Part shown: in pieces, positions 21,050 through 28,000 of the stretch
How the letters are laid out: every line of letters starts with the position of its first letter
How positions within the stretch are numbered: the first letter of the stretch is position 1
From: a virus
IMG/VR virus record: IMGVR_UViG_3300048999_000032
Location: 1-51,248 of that record
DNA length: 51,248 nt
Reading direction: 5' to 3' (one strand)
Made by a program: the position numbers and the translations under genes
Notes under the pieces: generated by a model
Database searches by the model: none
What the model was told of the DNA's origin: nothing
Seen by the model: only the letters and a program-made list of their open reading frames with translations

Positions 21050-21118
21050 GCTGTGTCAGCGACGGTAGCACCGGGGATTAAGAGTCCGCAAGGGTTTGGG
21101 TGGGTCAAGCTGTGTCAG
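21050..21118. promoter_or_regulatory. Leftward early promoter region with two 10-bp operator-like sites
   Basis: GCTGTGTCAG occurs at 21050-21059 and 21109-21118 in the gap before the leftward operon; the second copy extends to a 16-bp match with 23962-23977 in attP. On the minus strand TTGACC overlaps the 21109 site's right edge and TCTTAAT follows about 19 bases later, a possible weak promoter. Repressor or Xis binding is inferred. Confidence 0.5.
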
Positions 21119-21160
21119 AGTGTTCCGAGATGAATCTGGACGTGTCGGCCTGCGCCATGT

Positions 21161-21196
21161 ACCGTGAAGCAGGATGGGACACGGTGCAACACGGTG
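21161..21196. promoter_or_regulatory. CACGGT-type repeats upstream of the repressor
   Basis: ACACGGTG occurs at 21179-21186 and 21189-21196, exactly 10 bp apart, with an inverted CACGGT half-site at 21161-21166. They lie 25-60 bases before the repressor start. A candidate autoregulatory operator distinct from the GCTGTGTCAG sites. Confidence 0.45.
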
Positions 21197-21220
21197 AGAC
21201 AAGGGGAGGTGAAACAGAGC

Positions 21221-21562
21221 ATGCTTCTCTTCATGATCGATGCGCGCGGGCGGACCCTGATCGGAGAAACCGTCAAGGCGGTCATGGCGTGGGAGGGCTA
21301 CACCGGTGTCGGGATCGACAGCACCGGCAGAGTCAGTCGCGCCACCATCAACCGGGCCAAACGCGGCGACGTCATCTCGGACACCATGCTCCGCGCCCTG
21401 GGGGACGCGCTAGGTCTACCGCGGGACTACCTGCTGTATGTGGGAGCCGGCGACGTCCGCAAGATCCAGGCATCTGGCGCAGACCCCGACCTCATCCGCT
21501 GGACTACGGACCTCATCCAGACCAGTCACCCGCAGGATGACAAAGCTACGCATATCCAATGA
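21221..21562 (+). CDS. Immunity repressor candidate (HTH)
   Basis: 113 residues. LIGETVKAVMAWEGYTGVGI then VSRATINRAKRGDVISDTML, ALGDALGLPRDYLLYVGAGD is a Cro/C1-type helix-turn-helix. GGGGAGG lies 11 bases before ATG 21221. It is divergent from the early operon and flanked by two kinds of repeated sites, the expected place for the lysogeny repressor. A possible 17-codon frame (21559-21612) overlaps its stop as ATGA but has no other support. Confidence 0.75.
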   Translation: MLLFMIDARGRTLIGETVKAVMAWEGYTGVGIDSTGRVSRATINRAKRGDVISDTMLRALGDALGLPRDYLLYVGAGDVRKIQASGADPDLIRWTTDLIQTSHPQDDKATHIQ

Positions 21563-21704
21563 CCGACACGCAGTGTTACCGAATCGAGATTGAACTGTGC
21601 GTAACCTTTTGATCGATCGAACGGATGGAGCTTTAGGGGCACGCCTGCGACGGGGGCGGACGAGTCGCTATCAGCTACAGCGACGATTCGGAAGAGGGGT
21701 AAGT

Positions 21705-22052
21705 GTGAAACGGAGAATGACGACCAAGGGATGGCTGGCAAGGACTGGGGGACTGGCGCTCATCGTGGTCGGGTGTGGAGCATTCGTGCTCGGGTTCCTC
21801 ACCAACATCCAGCTCGCGGGGGGGCAACCGGTGGCGCTGATGCTGGCCGGCGGCCAGGCGATGATCCTGGGGACCGGGCTGTACTGCTACCAGCAGCTGC
21901 TGATCCGGTCCATGCAGAATGAGGAGTCTCTCAAGTTCCAGTACGACATCGGCTACGAGGCCGGGTACAGGGACAGCGACAACCAGACTAGGCCGGTTGT
22001 GGTGGACTTCCCGGCTCGTAGGTCTGCCGGAAAGGTGGTCGATCGTGTCTGA
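21705..22052 (+). CDS. Two-pass membrane protein in the immunity region, 115 aa
   Basis: A GTG start with GAGGGG five bases upstream. Two transmembrane helices (LARTGGLALIVVGCGAFVLG and PVALMLAGGQAMILGTGLYC) are followed by a soluble tail with GYEAGYRDSDNQTRPVVV. Expressed with the repressor, it may be a prophage-expressed exclusion protein (inference). Confidence 0.7.
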   Translation: MKRRMTTKGWLARTGGLALIVVGCGAFVLGFLTNIQLAGGQPVALMLAGGQAMILGTGLYCYQQLLIRSMQNEESLKFQYDIGYEAGYRDSDNQTRPVVVDFPARRSAGKVVDRV

Positions 22053-22126
22053 AATAGTGTCCGCGTTGCATCAAGTTTGGATGAAGACCCGGACGGTTGC
22101 CGCGAGCAACACACAGACTCACCGGT

Positions 22127-22471
22127 GTGAGCTCGGACTGGAAGCGGCTGGGGGCCGTGGTAACCGCCGAGCGCATCCGGCGAGGGCATCACACGCTGGC
22201 AGCGTTCGCGCGGGCCATTGGGCTCAGCCGGTCTACGCTGGACAGCATCGAGAATGCGCGCAAGTACGGGTACAGCCCGACCACGATCGCGACTCTCGAG
22301 CATGCTCTTGGCTGGCAGGTGGGGTCCGTGGATCGCGTCCTGCGTGGGCTGGGGCCACTTCTGGACGAGGACGCGGACCTCACCGCGTTGATCGATGCCT
22401 GGCCGCGGCTGTCACCAGGGTCACGCAGGATGCTGCGCATGCTGGCCGTTGAGGCCGCGCGCGCCGAGTAA
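22127..22471 (+). CDS. Second HTH protein of the immunity region, 114 aa
   Basis: MSSDWKRLGAVVTAERIRRG, FARAIGLSRSTLDSIENARK and TIATLEHALGWQVGSVDRVL are an XRE-type helix-turn-helix. The GTG at 22127 lacks a ribosome site; translation may be leaderless or begin at TTG 22097. It may be Cro-like or a second repressor. A strong terminator follows directly. Confidence 0.7.
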   Translation: MSSDWKRLGAVVTAERIRRGHHTLAAFARAIGLSRSTLDSIENARKYGYSPTTIATLEHALGWQVGSVDRVLRGLGPLLDEDADLTALIDAWPRLSPGSRRMLRMLAVEAARAE

Positions 22472-22479
22472 CACCACTC

Positions 22480-22513
22480 ATCCTCGCCCCGGACCCCGGC
22501 GAGGATTTTCTAT
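22480..22513 (+). terminator. Intrinsic terminator before the integrase
   Basis: ATCCTCGCC (22480-22488) pairs with GGCGAGGAT (22498-22506) around a 9-base loop and is followed by TTTCTATTT. This is the clearest Rho-independent terminator in the window; it separates the immunity genes from the integrase. Confidence 0.85.
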
Positions 22514-22527
22514 TTCAGGGGGCAGTT

Positions 22528-23613
22528 GTGGCACACATCCGTAAGTTGGCGTCCGGGAAGTGGCAGGCGACGGTCCGTCACCCGTCGGGTCAGCGCTGGT
22601 CGAAGTCGGACCCGCTGAAACGAGTGGTGAAGGACTGGGCCGACGAAGCAGAAGCGAGGATGCGGCGCGGCGACTTCCTCGATCCGGCCGGCGGGAAGAT
22701 GGTCCTGTCGGACTGGTGGATGAAGTGGTCCACCACGCGCCGGGTCGAGGTGGCGACGAGACGGAAGAACACCTCCCACTGGGGCGTCCATGTGGGACCC
22801 GCCTTCGGTACGTGGCCGCTGGCAACCATCAAGTCCTGGGATGTCGAGCGCTGGGTGTCCGACATGGTGGCCGCGGAAGTTGGGCCCACCACGGTCGCCG
22901 CGTCGCTGAGTCTGTTGACCCACCTTCTGAACGCGGCAGTGAAGCATCAGCTGATCGGGGTCAACCCCGCCGCACTCGTGAAGGCTCCCTCAGTGCCTAA
23001 GCACAAGGACCGCTTCCTCACCCACGAGGAGGCCGACCGGGTGCTCGCGCAACTGGACGGCGTACACCGGCTGTTCGCTCAGGTGCTGCTGGGGACCGGA
23101 CTGCGGTGGGGTGAGGCCGCGGCGCTCGACGGGCGGCATGTGAACTTCCTGCGCAAGACCATCACCGTCGAGCAGGCGTTGGGGCGGGACGGGAAGATCA
23201 AGCCACCGAAGACGGGCGCCGGCTACAGGGATGTTCCGCTGACCGATGAGCTCACCGAGGATCTGTCGCGGCATGTGGTGAACCTTGATAAGCCGGTGTT
23301 CCAGCAGGCGAACGGGGAACGGTTCGACTACTCCAACTGGCGTGCCCGCATCTGGGTCCCGGCAGTGAAGCGGGCAGGCCTCGATGACCCGCAGCCGACG
23401 CCGCATGATTGCCGCCACTCGTACGGCAGTTGGCTGGGCGACGACAGTGTTCCGCCGCAGGACATGGCGGCGCTGCTGGGGCACTCGGACTGGCGGATGG
23501 TGCAGCGGTACGTCCACGCCTCGGCGGCACGGTTCGCGAGAGCAAGGGCTGCGCTAGAAGGCGTACGCTCACACGAAAGCGCCCGACGCAGTGATGAGAC
23601 TGCGCCGGGCTGA
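22528..23613 (+). CDS. int: Tyrosine integrase
   Basis: 361 residues. The N-terminal arm-binding AP2-like segment is MAHIRKLASGKWQATVRHPS; a core-binding SAM-like helical domain spans about 55-150; the catalytic domain has Arg in LLGTGLRWGEAAAL, HDCRHSYGSWL (H-x-x-R), LLGHSDWRMVQRYVH with the His/Trp position and the nucleophilic Tyr. GTG start with AGGGGG five bases upstream. It should act on attP about 400 bp downstream, which contains arm-type repeats and a tRNA-Ala core. Confidence 0.95.
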   Translation: MAHIRKLASGKWQATVRHPSGQRWSKSDPLKRVVKDWADEAEARMRRGDFLDPAGGKMVLSDWWMKWSTTRRVEVATRRKNTSHWGVHVGPAFGTWPLATIKSWDVERWVSDMVAAEVGPTTVAASLSLLTHLLNAAVKHQLIGVNPAALVKAPSVPKHKDRFLTHEEADRVLAQLDGVHRLFAQVLLGTGLRWGEAAALDGRHVNFLRKTITVEQALGRDGKIKPPKTGAGYRDVPLTDELTEDLSRHVVNLDKPVFQQANGERFDYSNWRARIWVPAVKRAGLDDPQPTPHDCRHSYGSWLGDDSVPPQDMAALLGHSDWRMVQRYVHASAARFARARAALEGVRSHESARRSDETAPG

Positions 23614-23634
23614 GCCGACTGATAAGGAGTCGAC
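23578..23634 (+). promoter_or_regulatory. Hairpin plus start-associated element (copy 1)
   Basis: A hairpin (CGCAGT with ACTGCG flanked by GCCCG and CGGGC) is followed by GACTGATAAGGAGTCGAC and the ATG at 23635. The same layout recurs before 26316 with GACTGATTGGAGTCCGACGA. GACT and AGTC can pair across the ribosome site. Confidence 0.6.
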
Positions 23635-23883
23635 ATGGCAGAGACTAACCCGCCACCAATCCTGTACGCCGCAACGCTGACCGTTGACCAGGTGAAAGAG
23701 TACGTCGCATACATTGGCACGCTGGTCGACAAGCCAGATGATGCACACGGCGCCGAGGACGGCCTTTACCAAGATGTGCTGACCGCAATCGCGATCGGTC
23801 GCCTCAAGGGCGTGGATGCCCAACTGGCCGCGTTGGTGGCGCTGCGCACCGAGGCGTTCGAGTTCGATCGGTGGACGGGATGA
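23635..23883 (+). CDS. Hypothetical protein between int and attP, 82 aa
   Basis: MAETNPPPILYAATLTVDQV and EDGLYQDVLTAIAIGRLKGV suggest a small helical protein. AAGGAG precedes the ATG inside a structured leader. Its position next to attP could point to an accessory recombination role, but no HTH is evident. Confidence 0.72.
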   Translation: MAETNPPPILYAATLTVDQVKEYVAYIGTLVDKPDDAHGAEDGLYQDVLTAIAIGRLKGVDAQLAALVALRTEAFEFDRWTG

Positions 23884-23957
23884 GGATCCTCCACGCCAGA
23901 CCGGAGCGGCAGGAGCGGCAGGAGAGCGGCAGGACCGGTGATCTCGGTGGGACCCCT

Positions 23958-23982
23958 TGACACACTCTGACACAGCTGTAAG
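23958..23982 (+). promoter_or_regulatory. Promoter-like and operator-like sequence in attP
   Basis: TTGACA is followed after 16 bases by TAAGAC. Between them lies CTGACACAGC, the same motif (inverted) as the two sites near the leftward early promoter, within a 16-bp identity (23962-23977 and 21108-21123). It may bind repressor or Xis. Confidence 0.45.
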
Positions 23983-24087
23983 ACTCGGGGCACATCGAGA
24001 GTTGGTCTGACCAGCGGAAACAGCATCCATGGCATGGAAGAGGTCAGGGGTTCGAATCCCCTAAGCTCCACCGCCGGTTTCACGCTC

Positions 24088-24127
24088 AGATCCCTCTCGA
24101 ACCACAAGTTCGGGAGGGATCTTTCTC
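24088..24127 (+). terminator. Terminator behind the tRNA remnant
   Basis: AGATCCCTCTCGAAC (24088-24102) pairs with GTTCGGGAGGGATCT (24108-24122) with one mismatch, followed by TTCTC. After integration it would stop transcription of the rebuilt host tRNA-Ala gene before the exclusion gene. Confidence 0.75.
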
Positions 24128-24184
24128 ATGTCGGAGCGGCAGGAGAGCGGCAGGACCTCCCACCAGACAGGGGGAGACCCAACC

Positions 24185-24772
24185 ATGAGTGACTACGGCC
24201 AGCCAGACCCGCAGCAGTTCCAACCGCAGCACGCGAGCTCGCAGCACCAGGCACCCAAGCCGCCGAAGAAGCACACGGTCCGCAACGCGATCCTGATCGG
24301 CGTCGGCTGCCTCGTCGTCGCGACGGTCGCGCTCACTGCGCTGTCGCCTGCGCCGGCCGAGGCTCCGTCCGCGGTCACGAGCCAGGCGGGTACGCCGACG
24401 ACCAAGCCGTCTGCCGTGAAGTCCACCGTGCAGCTTTCCCCGAAGGCAACGCACAAACCGGCGCCGAAGCTGACCGTGTCCCAGGTGCAGGCGATCGGCT
24501 CAGCCGAGTCGTACCTGTCGTTCACGGCGTTCAGCCGCAAGGGCCTGATCCGGCAGTTGTCGTCGGATGCGGGTGAGGGGTTCTCGGTGGCGGATGCAAC
24601 GTTCGCCGTGGACCACGTGAAGGTGGACTGGGACGAGCAGGCGGCGAAGAAGGCGCGGGAGTACCTGTCGCTGCAGCATTTCTCGAGGAAGGGTCTGATC
24701 CACCAGTTGGAGTCTGGTGAGCAGTTTACCCACGCTCAGGCTGTGTACGGCGTGACGAAGGCGGGTCTGTGA
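24185..24772 (+). CDS. Ltp-like membrane-anchored superinfection exclusion protein
   Basis: 195 residues. A Gln/Pro-rich cytoplasmic N-terminus, transmembrane helix at about 34-54, a Thr/Pro/Lys linker, then two Ltp/HTH repeats (SAESYLSFTAFSRKGLIRQL and REYLSLQHFSRKGLIHQLES, each ending in a VxxVK or YGVTK turn). Ltp of a streptococcal phage blocks DNA injection by competing phages; the same fold in a lysogeny-side gene next to attP suggests the same role. ATG 24185 has GGGGAG eight bases upstream. Confidence 0.85.
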   Translation: MSDYGQPDPQQFQPQHASSQHQAPKPPKKHTVRNAILIGVGCLVVATVALTALSPAPAEAPSAVTSQAGTPTTKPSAVKSTVQLSPKATHKPAPKLTVSQVQAIGSAESYLSFTAFSRKGLIRQLSSDAGEGFSVADATFAVDHVKVDWDEQAAKKAREYLSLQHFSRKGLIHQLESGEQFTHAQAVYGVTKAGL

Positions 24773-25170
24773 TGAGCGACCATTCTCCTTGGCCAGACGA
24801 GCATGTCGTCTACGACTTCTGCGAGGCGATCGATGGAGCCAATCCGGTGACCGCCGCGATGGTGGGCGCGCCTACGGTCGACCGGATCACCTCGGACCAG
24901 GTCGCCGAGGTCGCCGAGTGGTACATCACTTACCACGACGGAGCCCCGTATGTTGCTGGCAGCGGCGACACGGGCAGTGAGCTTGACCTCGTGGCGATCC
25001 TGCGGCTGAAGGACGGCCGCTGGGCTTCGGTGCAGGGATGGAACGACTACACGGGCTGGGGATGCCAGGACGGCTCGCAGATGTCCATCGGTGCCACGAA
25101 GGAGCAGGTCGTCAGGTTCGGTCTGGATGACGAAGGCCGCAGCAAGCTCGGACTGGTGAACCCGTCGTGA
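24772..25170 (+). CDS. Hypothetical protein, 132 aa
   Basis: MSDHSPWPDEHVVYDFCEAI, EWYITYHDGAPYVAGSGDTG and VAILRLKDGRWASVQGWNDY suggest a compact alpha/beta domain similar in feel to SMI1/immunity-type folds, but I cannot assign it. Start overlaps the Ltp-like stop by one base. Confidence 0.7.
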   Translation: MSDHSPWPDEHVVYDFCEAIDGANPVTAAMVGAPTVDRITSDQVAEVAEWYITYHDGAPYVAGSGDTGSELDLVAILRLKDGRWASVQGWNDYTGWGCQDGSQMSIGATKEQVVRFGLDDEGRSKLGLVNPS

Positions 25171-25484
25171 CCCGGTCTGTGGAGATCCCGGACGCCGTGG
25201 TTTCGCGCGCTGCTGACGCCTTCCGAGACAACCTGGAGTACGACGCTTTCGGGGAGGTCGGGGATGATCAGCGTTTCGATGCCATGCGCTTCGCTCTCTT
25301 GGCGGCTAGGCCGTACCTGATGCCGACGCGGGATGCGCTGGTGGACCTCATGAACGCGCACCCGATCGAGGCGTTCAATGGTTCGCAGAGCGTCTGCGGA
25401 TGCAACCTGACTTGGCGGACGAACGTCGAGTACCGCGCTCACCTCGCTGACATGGTCCTGGCTCTGCTGAACGGCGAGTCGTGA
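25167..25484 (+). CDS. Hypothetical protein, 105 aa
   Basis: MTRSVEIPDAVVSRAADAFR then MRFALLAARPYLMPTRDALV and VCGCNLTWRTNVEYRAHLAD. The end resembles small actinophage proteins with a CGC and spaced His. GTG start overlaps the upstream stop. Function unknown. Confidence 0.7.
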   Translation: MTRSVEIPDAVVSRAADAFRDNLEYDAFGEVGDDQRFDAMRFALLAARPYLMPTRDALVDLMNAHPIEAFNGSQSVCGCNLTWRTNVEYRAHLADMVLALLNGES

Positions 25485-25903
25485 CCTACCGGCTGACCCT
25501 CTGCCTACTCGCCGTCCTCACACTGGCGGGCTGCGGACCAACCCCGGCGTTGATCGGCCGGCTGAACCCGGATGTCGCACAGGCCACGATCGGTGCCACG
25601 ATCTGCAAGGCGGGGTGGGCCAAGTCTGTGCGTCCGCCTGCGTCGTACACGTCGAAGCTGAAGCGTCAGCAGTTGCCTGCGGGCGCGAAGGCGAAGGACT
25701 TCCAGGAGGACCACCTAATGCCGATCGAGCTCGGAGGCGCACCGCGTGACCCGGAGAACCTGCGGCCTGTCCCGATGCACCAGGCGGAGGGGGACGACGT
25801 TTGGGAGAACAAGCTGCACCGCGAGGTGTGTGCCGGGTCTATGACGTTGGAGGCTGCGAGGGTGAAGATGAGCGAGATCAAGAAGGGTGAGGATGGATCG
25901 TGA
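25481..25903 (+). CDS. Lipoprotein with HNH-nuclease-like domain
   Basis: 140 residues. MTYRLTLCLLAVLTLAGCGP is a lipoprotein signal with lipobox LAGC. The mature domain has SYTSKLKRQQL, FQEDHLMPIELGGAPRDPEN and LRPVP, the DH..P..LGG..N signature of HNH nucleases, then ENKLHREVCAG. An outward-facing anchored nuclease in the operon behind the exclusion gene could act on incoming DNA (inference). Confidence 0.78.
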   Translation: MTYRLTLCLLAVLTLAGCGPTPALIGRLNPDVAQATIGATICKAGWAKSVRPPASYTSKLKRQQLPAGAKAKDFQEDHLMPIELGGAPRDPENLRPVPMHQAEGDDVWENKLHREVCAGSMTLEAARVKMSEIKKGEDGS

Positions 25904-26232
25904 CCAGCCTGCGGCAGAGCAAGTGTGGGTGTTGGCAGTCATCGCCTCCGGTGTGGTGGCCGTGGTACTACAAGCCGGGTGACTGGCAGTCCTGGAAGCC
26001 GTTCTCCCGAGGCGGGGACCAATGGTGCCGCTGGACCCTGGTCGTCGGCTTCGGCTACGTCACAGGCGTGCTGGTGATCCCCCTGTGGGAGTGTCGCGGA
26101 TGCGAGGACTGCGGCCCGATGACGCTGGATGGCGTCGGCTACCCTCATCCGCTAACTCCAACGGAAGCCGCCGTTGCGTTGGAGCGTGAGCGGCAATCCC
26201 AACTCGCGTGGGACCTCGCACACCCCGAGTAG
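25900..26232 (+). CDS. Tryptophan/cysteine-rich protein, 110 aa
   Basis: MTSLRQSKCGCWQSSPPVWW, a hydrophobic stretch WTLVVGFGYVTGVLVIPLWE, CRGCEDCG and a helical C-terminus EAAVALERERQSQLAWDLAH. It may be weakly membrane associated. Function unknown. Confidence 0.68.
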   Translation: MTSLRQSKCGCWQSSPPVWWPWYYKPGDWQSWKPFSRGGDQWCRWTLVVGFGYVTGVLVIPLWECRGCEDCGPMTLDGVGYPHPLTPTEAAVALERERQSQLAWDLAHPE

Positions 26233-26249
26233 CGGTACCCTGAGAACGC

Positions 26250-26315
26250 AAAAGTGCGCTGCACCCCGCCAGAACGGGATGCAGCGCGAGAGTCAGACTG
26301 ATTGGAGTCCGACGA
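26250..26315 (+). promoter_or_regulatory. Hairpin plus start-associated element (copy 2)
   Basis: GCGCTGCA pairs with TGCAGCGC (with inner CCCG and CGGG) at about 26257-26287, followed by GACTGATTGGAGTCCGACGA and the ATG at 26316. Compare 23578-23634. The rest of this 83-base gap holds no gene. Confidence 0.6.
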
Positions 26316-26603
26316 ATGAACGATAGCAAGCAGGCGATGAGCAGCCCGCACTACCTGAAGTCCCAGCTGCACACCTACGTGATCCCGGTCTCGCCGAAGT
26401 CTCTGAAGGAGACGATGTGCGTCACGGAGCACGCCCTCAATGAACTGGAGCGGCTGCACCCTGGCTACAACGCTGGGGGGACGATCGCTACCCATCTCGC
26501 CGTGGTCCGCGAGCTGATCGCCGAGTGCGACCGGAAGCGGCCTACCGGATCAGACGGCAAGCACGGCGATCTACACACACCTGAGTGTGGGTGCCAGCCG
26601 TGA
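26316..26603 (+). CDS. Hypothetical protein, 95 aa
   Basis: MNDSKQAMSSPHYLKSQLHT, LKETMCVTEHALNELERLHP and HLAVVRELIAECDRKRPTGS are mostly helical; the tail has TPECGCQP. It has its own structured leader. Function unknown. Confidence 0.7.
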   Translation: MNDSKQAMSSPHYLKSQLHTYVIPVSPKSLKETMCVTEHALNELERLHPGYNAGGTIATHLAVVRELIAECDRKRPTGSDGKHGDLHTPECGCQP

Positions 26604-26851
26604 CCGATAGCAAGACAGTGGTGGAGGATCTGGCAGCGGAGGTCGGGACGTGCGATCTGTGCGACCAGGAGATGATCCGTACTGCCGATGATTGCTGGCA
26701 CCCGTGGACCGTGACGAGGGCTTGCCCGCCTGAGCCTGGCTCGTACGACGGGCCGCAGGCGTGGGCTGAGTGGCGTGCCGCTGGCAACGACAACCACCGC
26801 CCTGGCAGGCAGCACTTCCGCCCGGTTGAGCGACAGGGGGTAGAGGCGTGA
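26600..26851 (+). CDS. Zinc-ribbon protein, 83 aa
   Basis: MTDSKTVVEDLAAEVGTCDL, CDQEMIRTADDCWHPWTVT and a Trp-rich end. GTG 26600 overlaps the upstream stop as GTGA. CxxC, C and H could bind zinc. Function unknown. Confidence 0.68.
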   Translation: MTDSKTVVEDLAAEVGTCDLCDQEMIRTADDCWHPWTVTRACPPEPGSYDGPQAWAEWRAAGNDNHRPGRQHFRPVERQGVEA

Positions 26852-27132
26852 GGACCAAGGAACTCCAGACGTGCATCTACGACCACCGTCCGCACGAGTG
26901 TCGCCACCGGCGCGAGGATGCGGAGTATCACGCTCGGAAGAAGGAAGGCCCCTGCATGACTGAGACCCCCCCGAGTGTGACAGCCGACGACGGCAGCCAT
27001 TGGCGTCTGATCAACAACGAATGGGTTGGCTGGTCCGATGGCGAGTCGTGGACCGAGTCCGAGGCTGCGATGGAGCAGTACTTCCCTGAGGTTGTGCAAC
27101 GGTGGAACGACCTGACGAAGGAGCAGCCGTGA
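26848..27132 (+). CDS. Hypothetical protein, 94 aa
   Basis: A Cys/His-rich start (CIYDHRPHECRHRREDAEYH) is joined to an acidic C-terminal half with SHWRLINNEWVGWSDGESWT. The internal ATG at MTETPPSV could be a second start. Function unknown. Confidence 0.65.
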   Translation: MRTKELQTCIYDHRPHECRHRREDAEYHARKKEGPCMTETPPSVTADDGSHWRLINNEWVGWSDGESWTESEAAMEQYFPEVVQRWNDLTKEQP

Positions 27133-27299
27133 GCGACCTCAACGACCTGGAGTTCATGCTTCTGCTCGACGCCAAGCCGGACCGATGCGAGGACTGCGCC
27201 GATGGCACCGCTCACCAGCACGCGAATGGCGATCTGGTCGCCTGCCGCACCCGCTGCCCCGGGTGTATCTACTGTCCGCGAGCGGACGAGGAGTGGTGA
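27129..27299 (+). CDS. Cysteine-rich protein, 56 aa
   Basis: MSDLNDLEFMLLLDAKPDRC, CADGTAHQHANG and CRTRCPGCIYCPRADEEW give seven cysteines and two histidines, probably two zinc sites. GTGA overlap with the upstream gene. Function unknown. Confidence 0.7.
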   Translation: MSDLNDLEFMLLLDAKPDRCEDCADGTAHQHANGDLVACRTRCPGCIYCPRADEEW

Positions 27300-27493
27300 T
27301 GACCGAGCGCCGTGAGGTTGTCGTAGGCAGCGTCCTCCAAGCCCACCAGCTGCAGCAGTACCTGAACAGCGCCGGGGTCGACTGGCGCAGCTGGCCTCTC
27401 ACCATGACCCAGACCCGCGTCGAGATCACTGCCGAGTCCGAGCAGTGGACGGGTATCAACCAGTGGCTTCAACGGATCGGAGTGCAGTCATGA
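27299..27493 (+). CDS. Hypothetical protein, 64 aa
   Basis: MTERREVVVGSVLQAHQLQQ, VDWRSWPLTMTQTRVEITAE and QWTGINQWLQRIGVQS give a beta-alpha-beta pattern. TGATG overlap sets the start. No family is recognised. Confidence 0.68.
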   Translation: MTERREVVVGSVLQAHQLQQYLNSAGVDWRSWPLTMTQTRVEITAESEQWTGINQWLQRIGVQS

Positions 27494-27669
27494 GCGAACC
27501 GAACGAAGAGCTCTGCACCCACGATTGGGAGCCGTTCTGGGACGGCTCGCTCGGCTACGCCGCCACTGACTGCTGCCGAGTCTGCGGGGACTACCGCGAC
27601 ACTCCGCCGGCTGCGACGTTGGTGGATACCGGGTCGTTCTTCGTGCCGGTACCGAAGGAGGAATCGTGA
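27490..27669 (+). CDS. Zinc-ribbon protein, 59 aa
   Basis: MSEPNEELCTHDWEPFWDGS and CCRVCGDYRDTPPAATLVDT follow the C-x-H...C-x-x-C ribbon common in small actinophage proteins. ATGA overlap. Function unknown. Confidence 0.7.
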   Translation: MSEPNEELCTHDWEPFWDGSLGYAATDCCRVCGDYRDTPPAATLVDTGSFFVPVPKEES

Positions 27670-27776
27670 GCCAGGAGTTCTGGGTGGGCTTCCTCGCTGG
27701 GGGCGTGTTCGCCTCGGTCATCACCATGGCGACAGGGGTCACCCGTGCATGGTGGGCCAACCGGAGACGGCCGTGA
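27666..27776 (+). CDS. Single-pass membrane mini-protein, 36 aa
   Basis: MSQEFWVGFLAGGVFASVIT continues to MATGVTRAWWANRRRP, one hydrophobic helix with a basic end. GTGA junctions on both sides. Function unknown. Confidence 0.7.
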   Translation: MSQEFWVGFLAGGVFASVITMATGVTRAWWANRRRP

Positions 27777-28000
27777 GGTTCCAGCCTCGTATGGACGAGT
27801 ACGGCAGGTGGGCTGTCCTGGACACCGGGCAGCCGTTCTACCACCTCATGACCAGCCGGTACGTGGACGAGGACTCGGCGCAGGCGATGGCTGACATCCT
27901 CAACGCTTCGGGTTGTTCCAGTGCCGAGAAGGACAAGCTGTGGGCGATACATGACCGGGTTGTCCGGTACGCGCCGATGCTAGAGCGGAGCAAGGGATGA
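27773..28000 (+). CDS. Hypothetical protein, 75 aa
   Basis: MRFQPRMDEYGRWAVLDTGQ, SRYVDEDSAQAMADILNASG and LWAIHDRVVRYAPMLERSKG form a small alpha/beta domain. GGAGA precedes the GTG start. Function unknown. Confidence 0.68.
   Translation: MRFQPRMDEYGRWAVLDTGQPFYHLMTSRYVDEDSAQAMADILNASGCSSAEKDKLWAIHDRVVRYAPMLERSKG

Larger units (their letters stand above)
23903..24157. other. attP: attP attachment site with arm repeats and tRNA-Ala core
   Basis: A 25-bp perfect direct repeat (23912-23936 and 24133-24157, built from GCGGCAGGA units, three on the left and two on the right) flanks the core. The core 24027-24072 is the 3' half of a tRNA: loop ATGGCAT with anticodon GGC, T-arm AGGGGTTCGAATCCCCT and acceptor AAGCTCCACC. 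The implied G3-U70 pair marks tRNA-Ala. The repeats are placed like integrase arm sites (inference). Confidence 0.8.

Noticed and set aside
21559-21612. A 17-codon frame overlapping the repressor stop
   Set aside because: It has an ATGA overlap but no ribosome site, no recognisable features and different codon use; kept only as a remark under the repressor.
24027-24072. A functional tRNA gene
   Set aside because: Only the 3' half (anticodon loop to acceptor) is present and the 5' anticodon stem already mismatches; it is the attP core.
23903-24157. GCGGCAGGA repeats as a CRISPR array
   Set aside because: Units are 9-11 bp, without unique spacers of constant length; they sit around the tRNA-derived core, which fits integrase arm sites.
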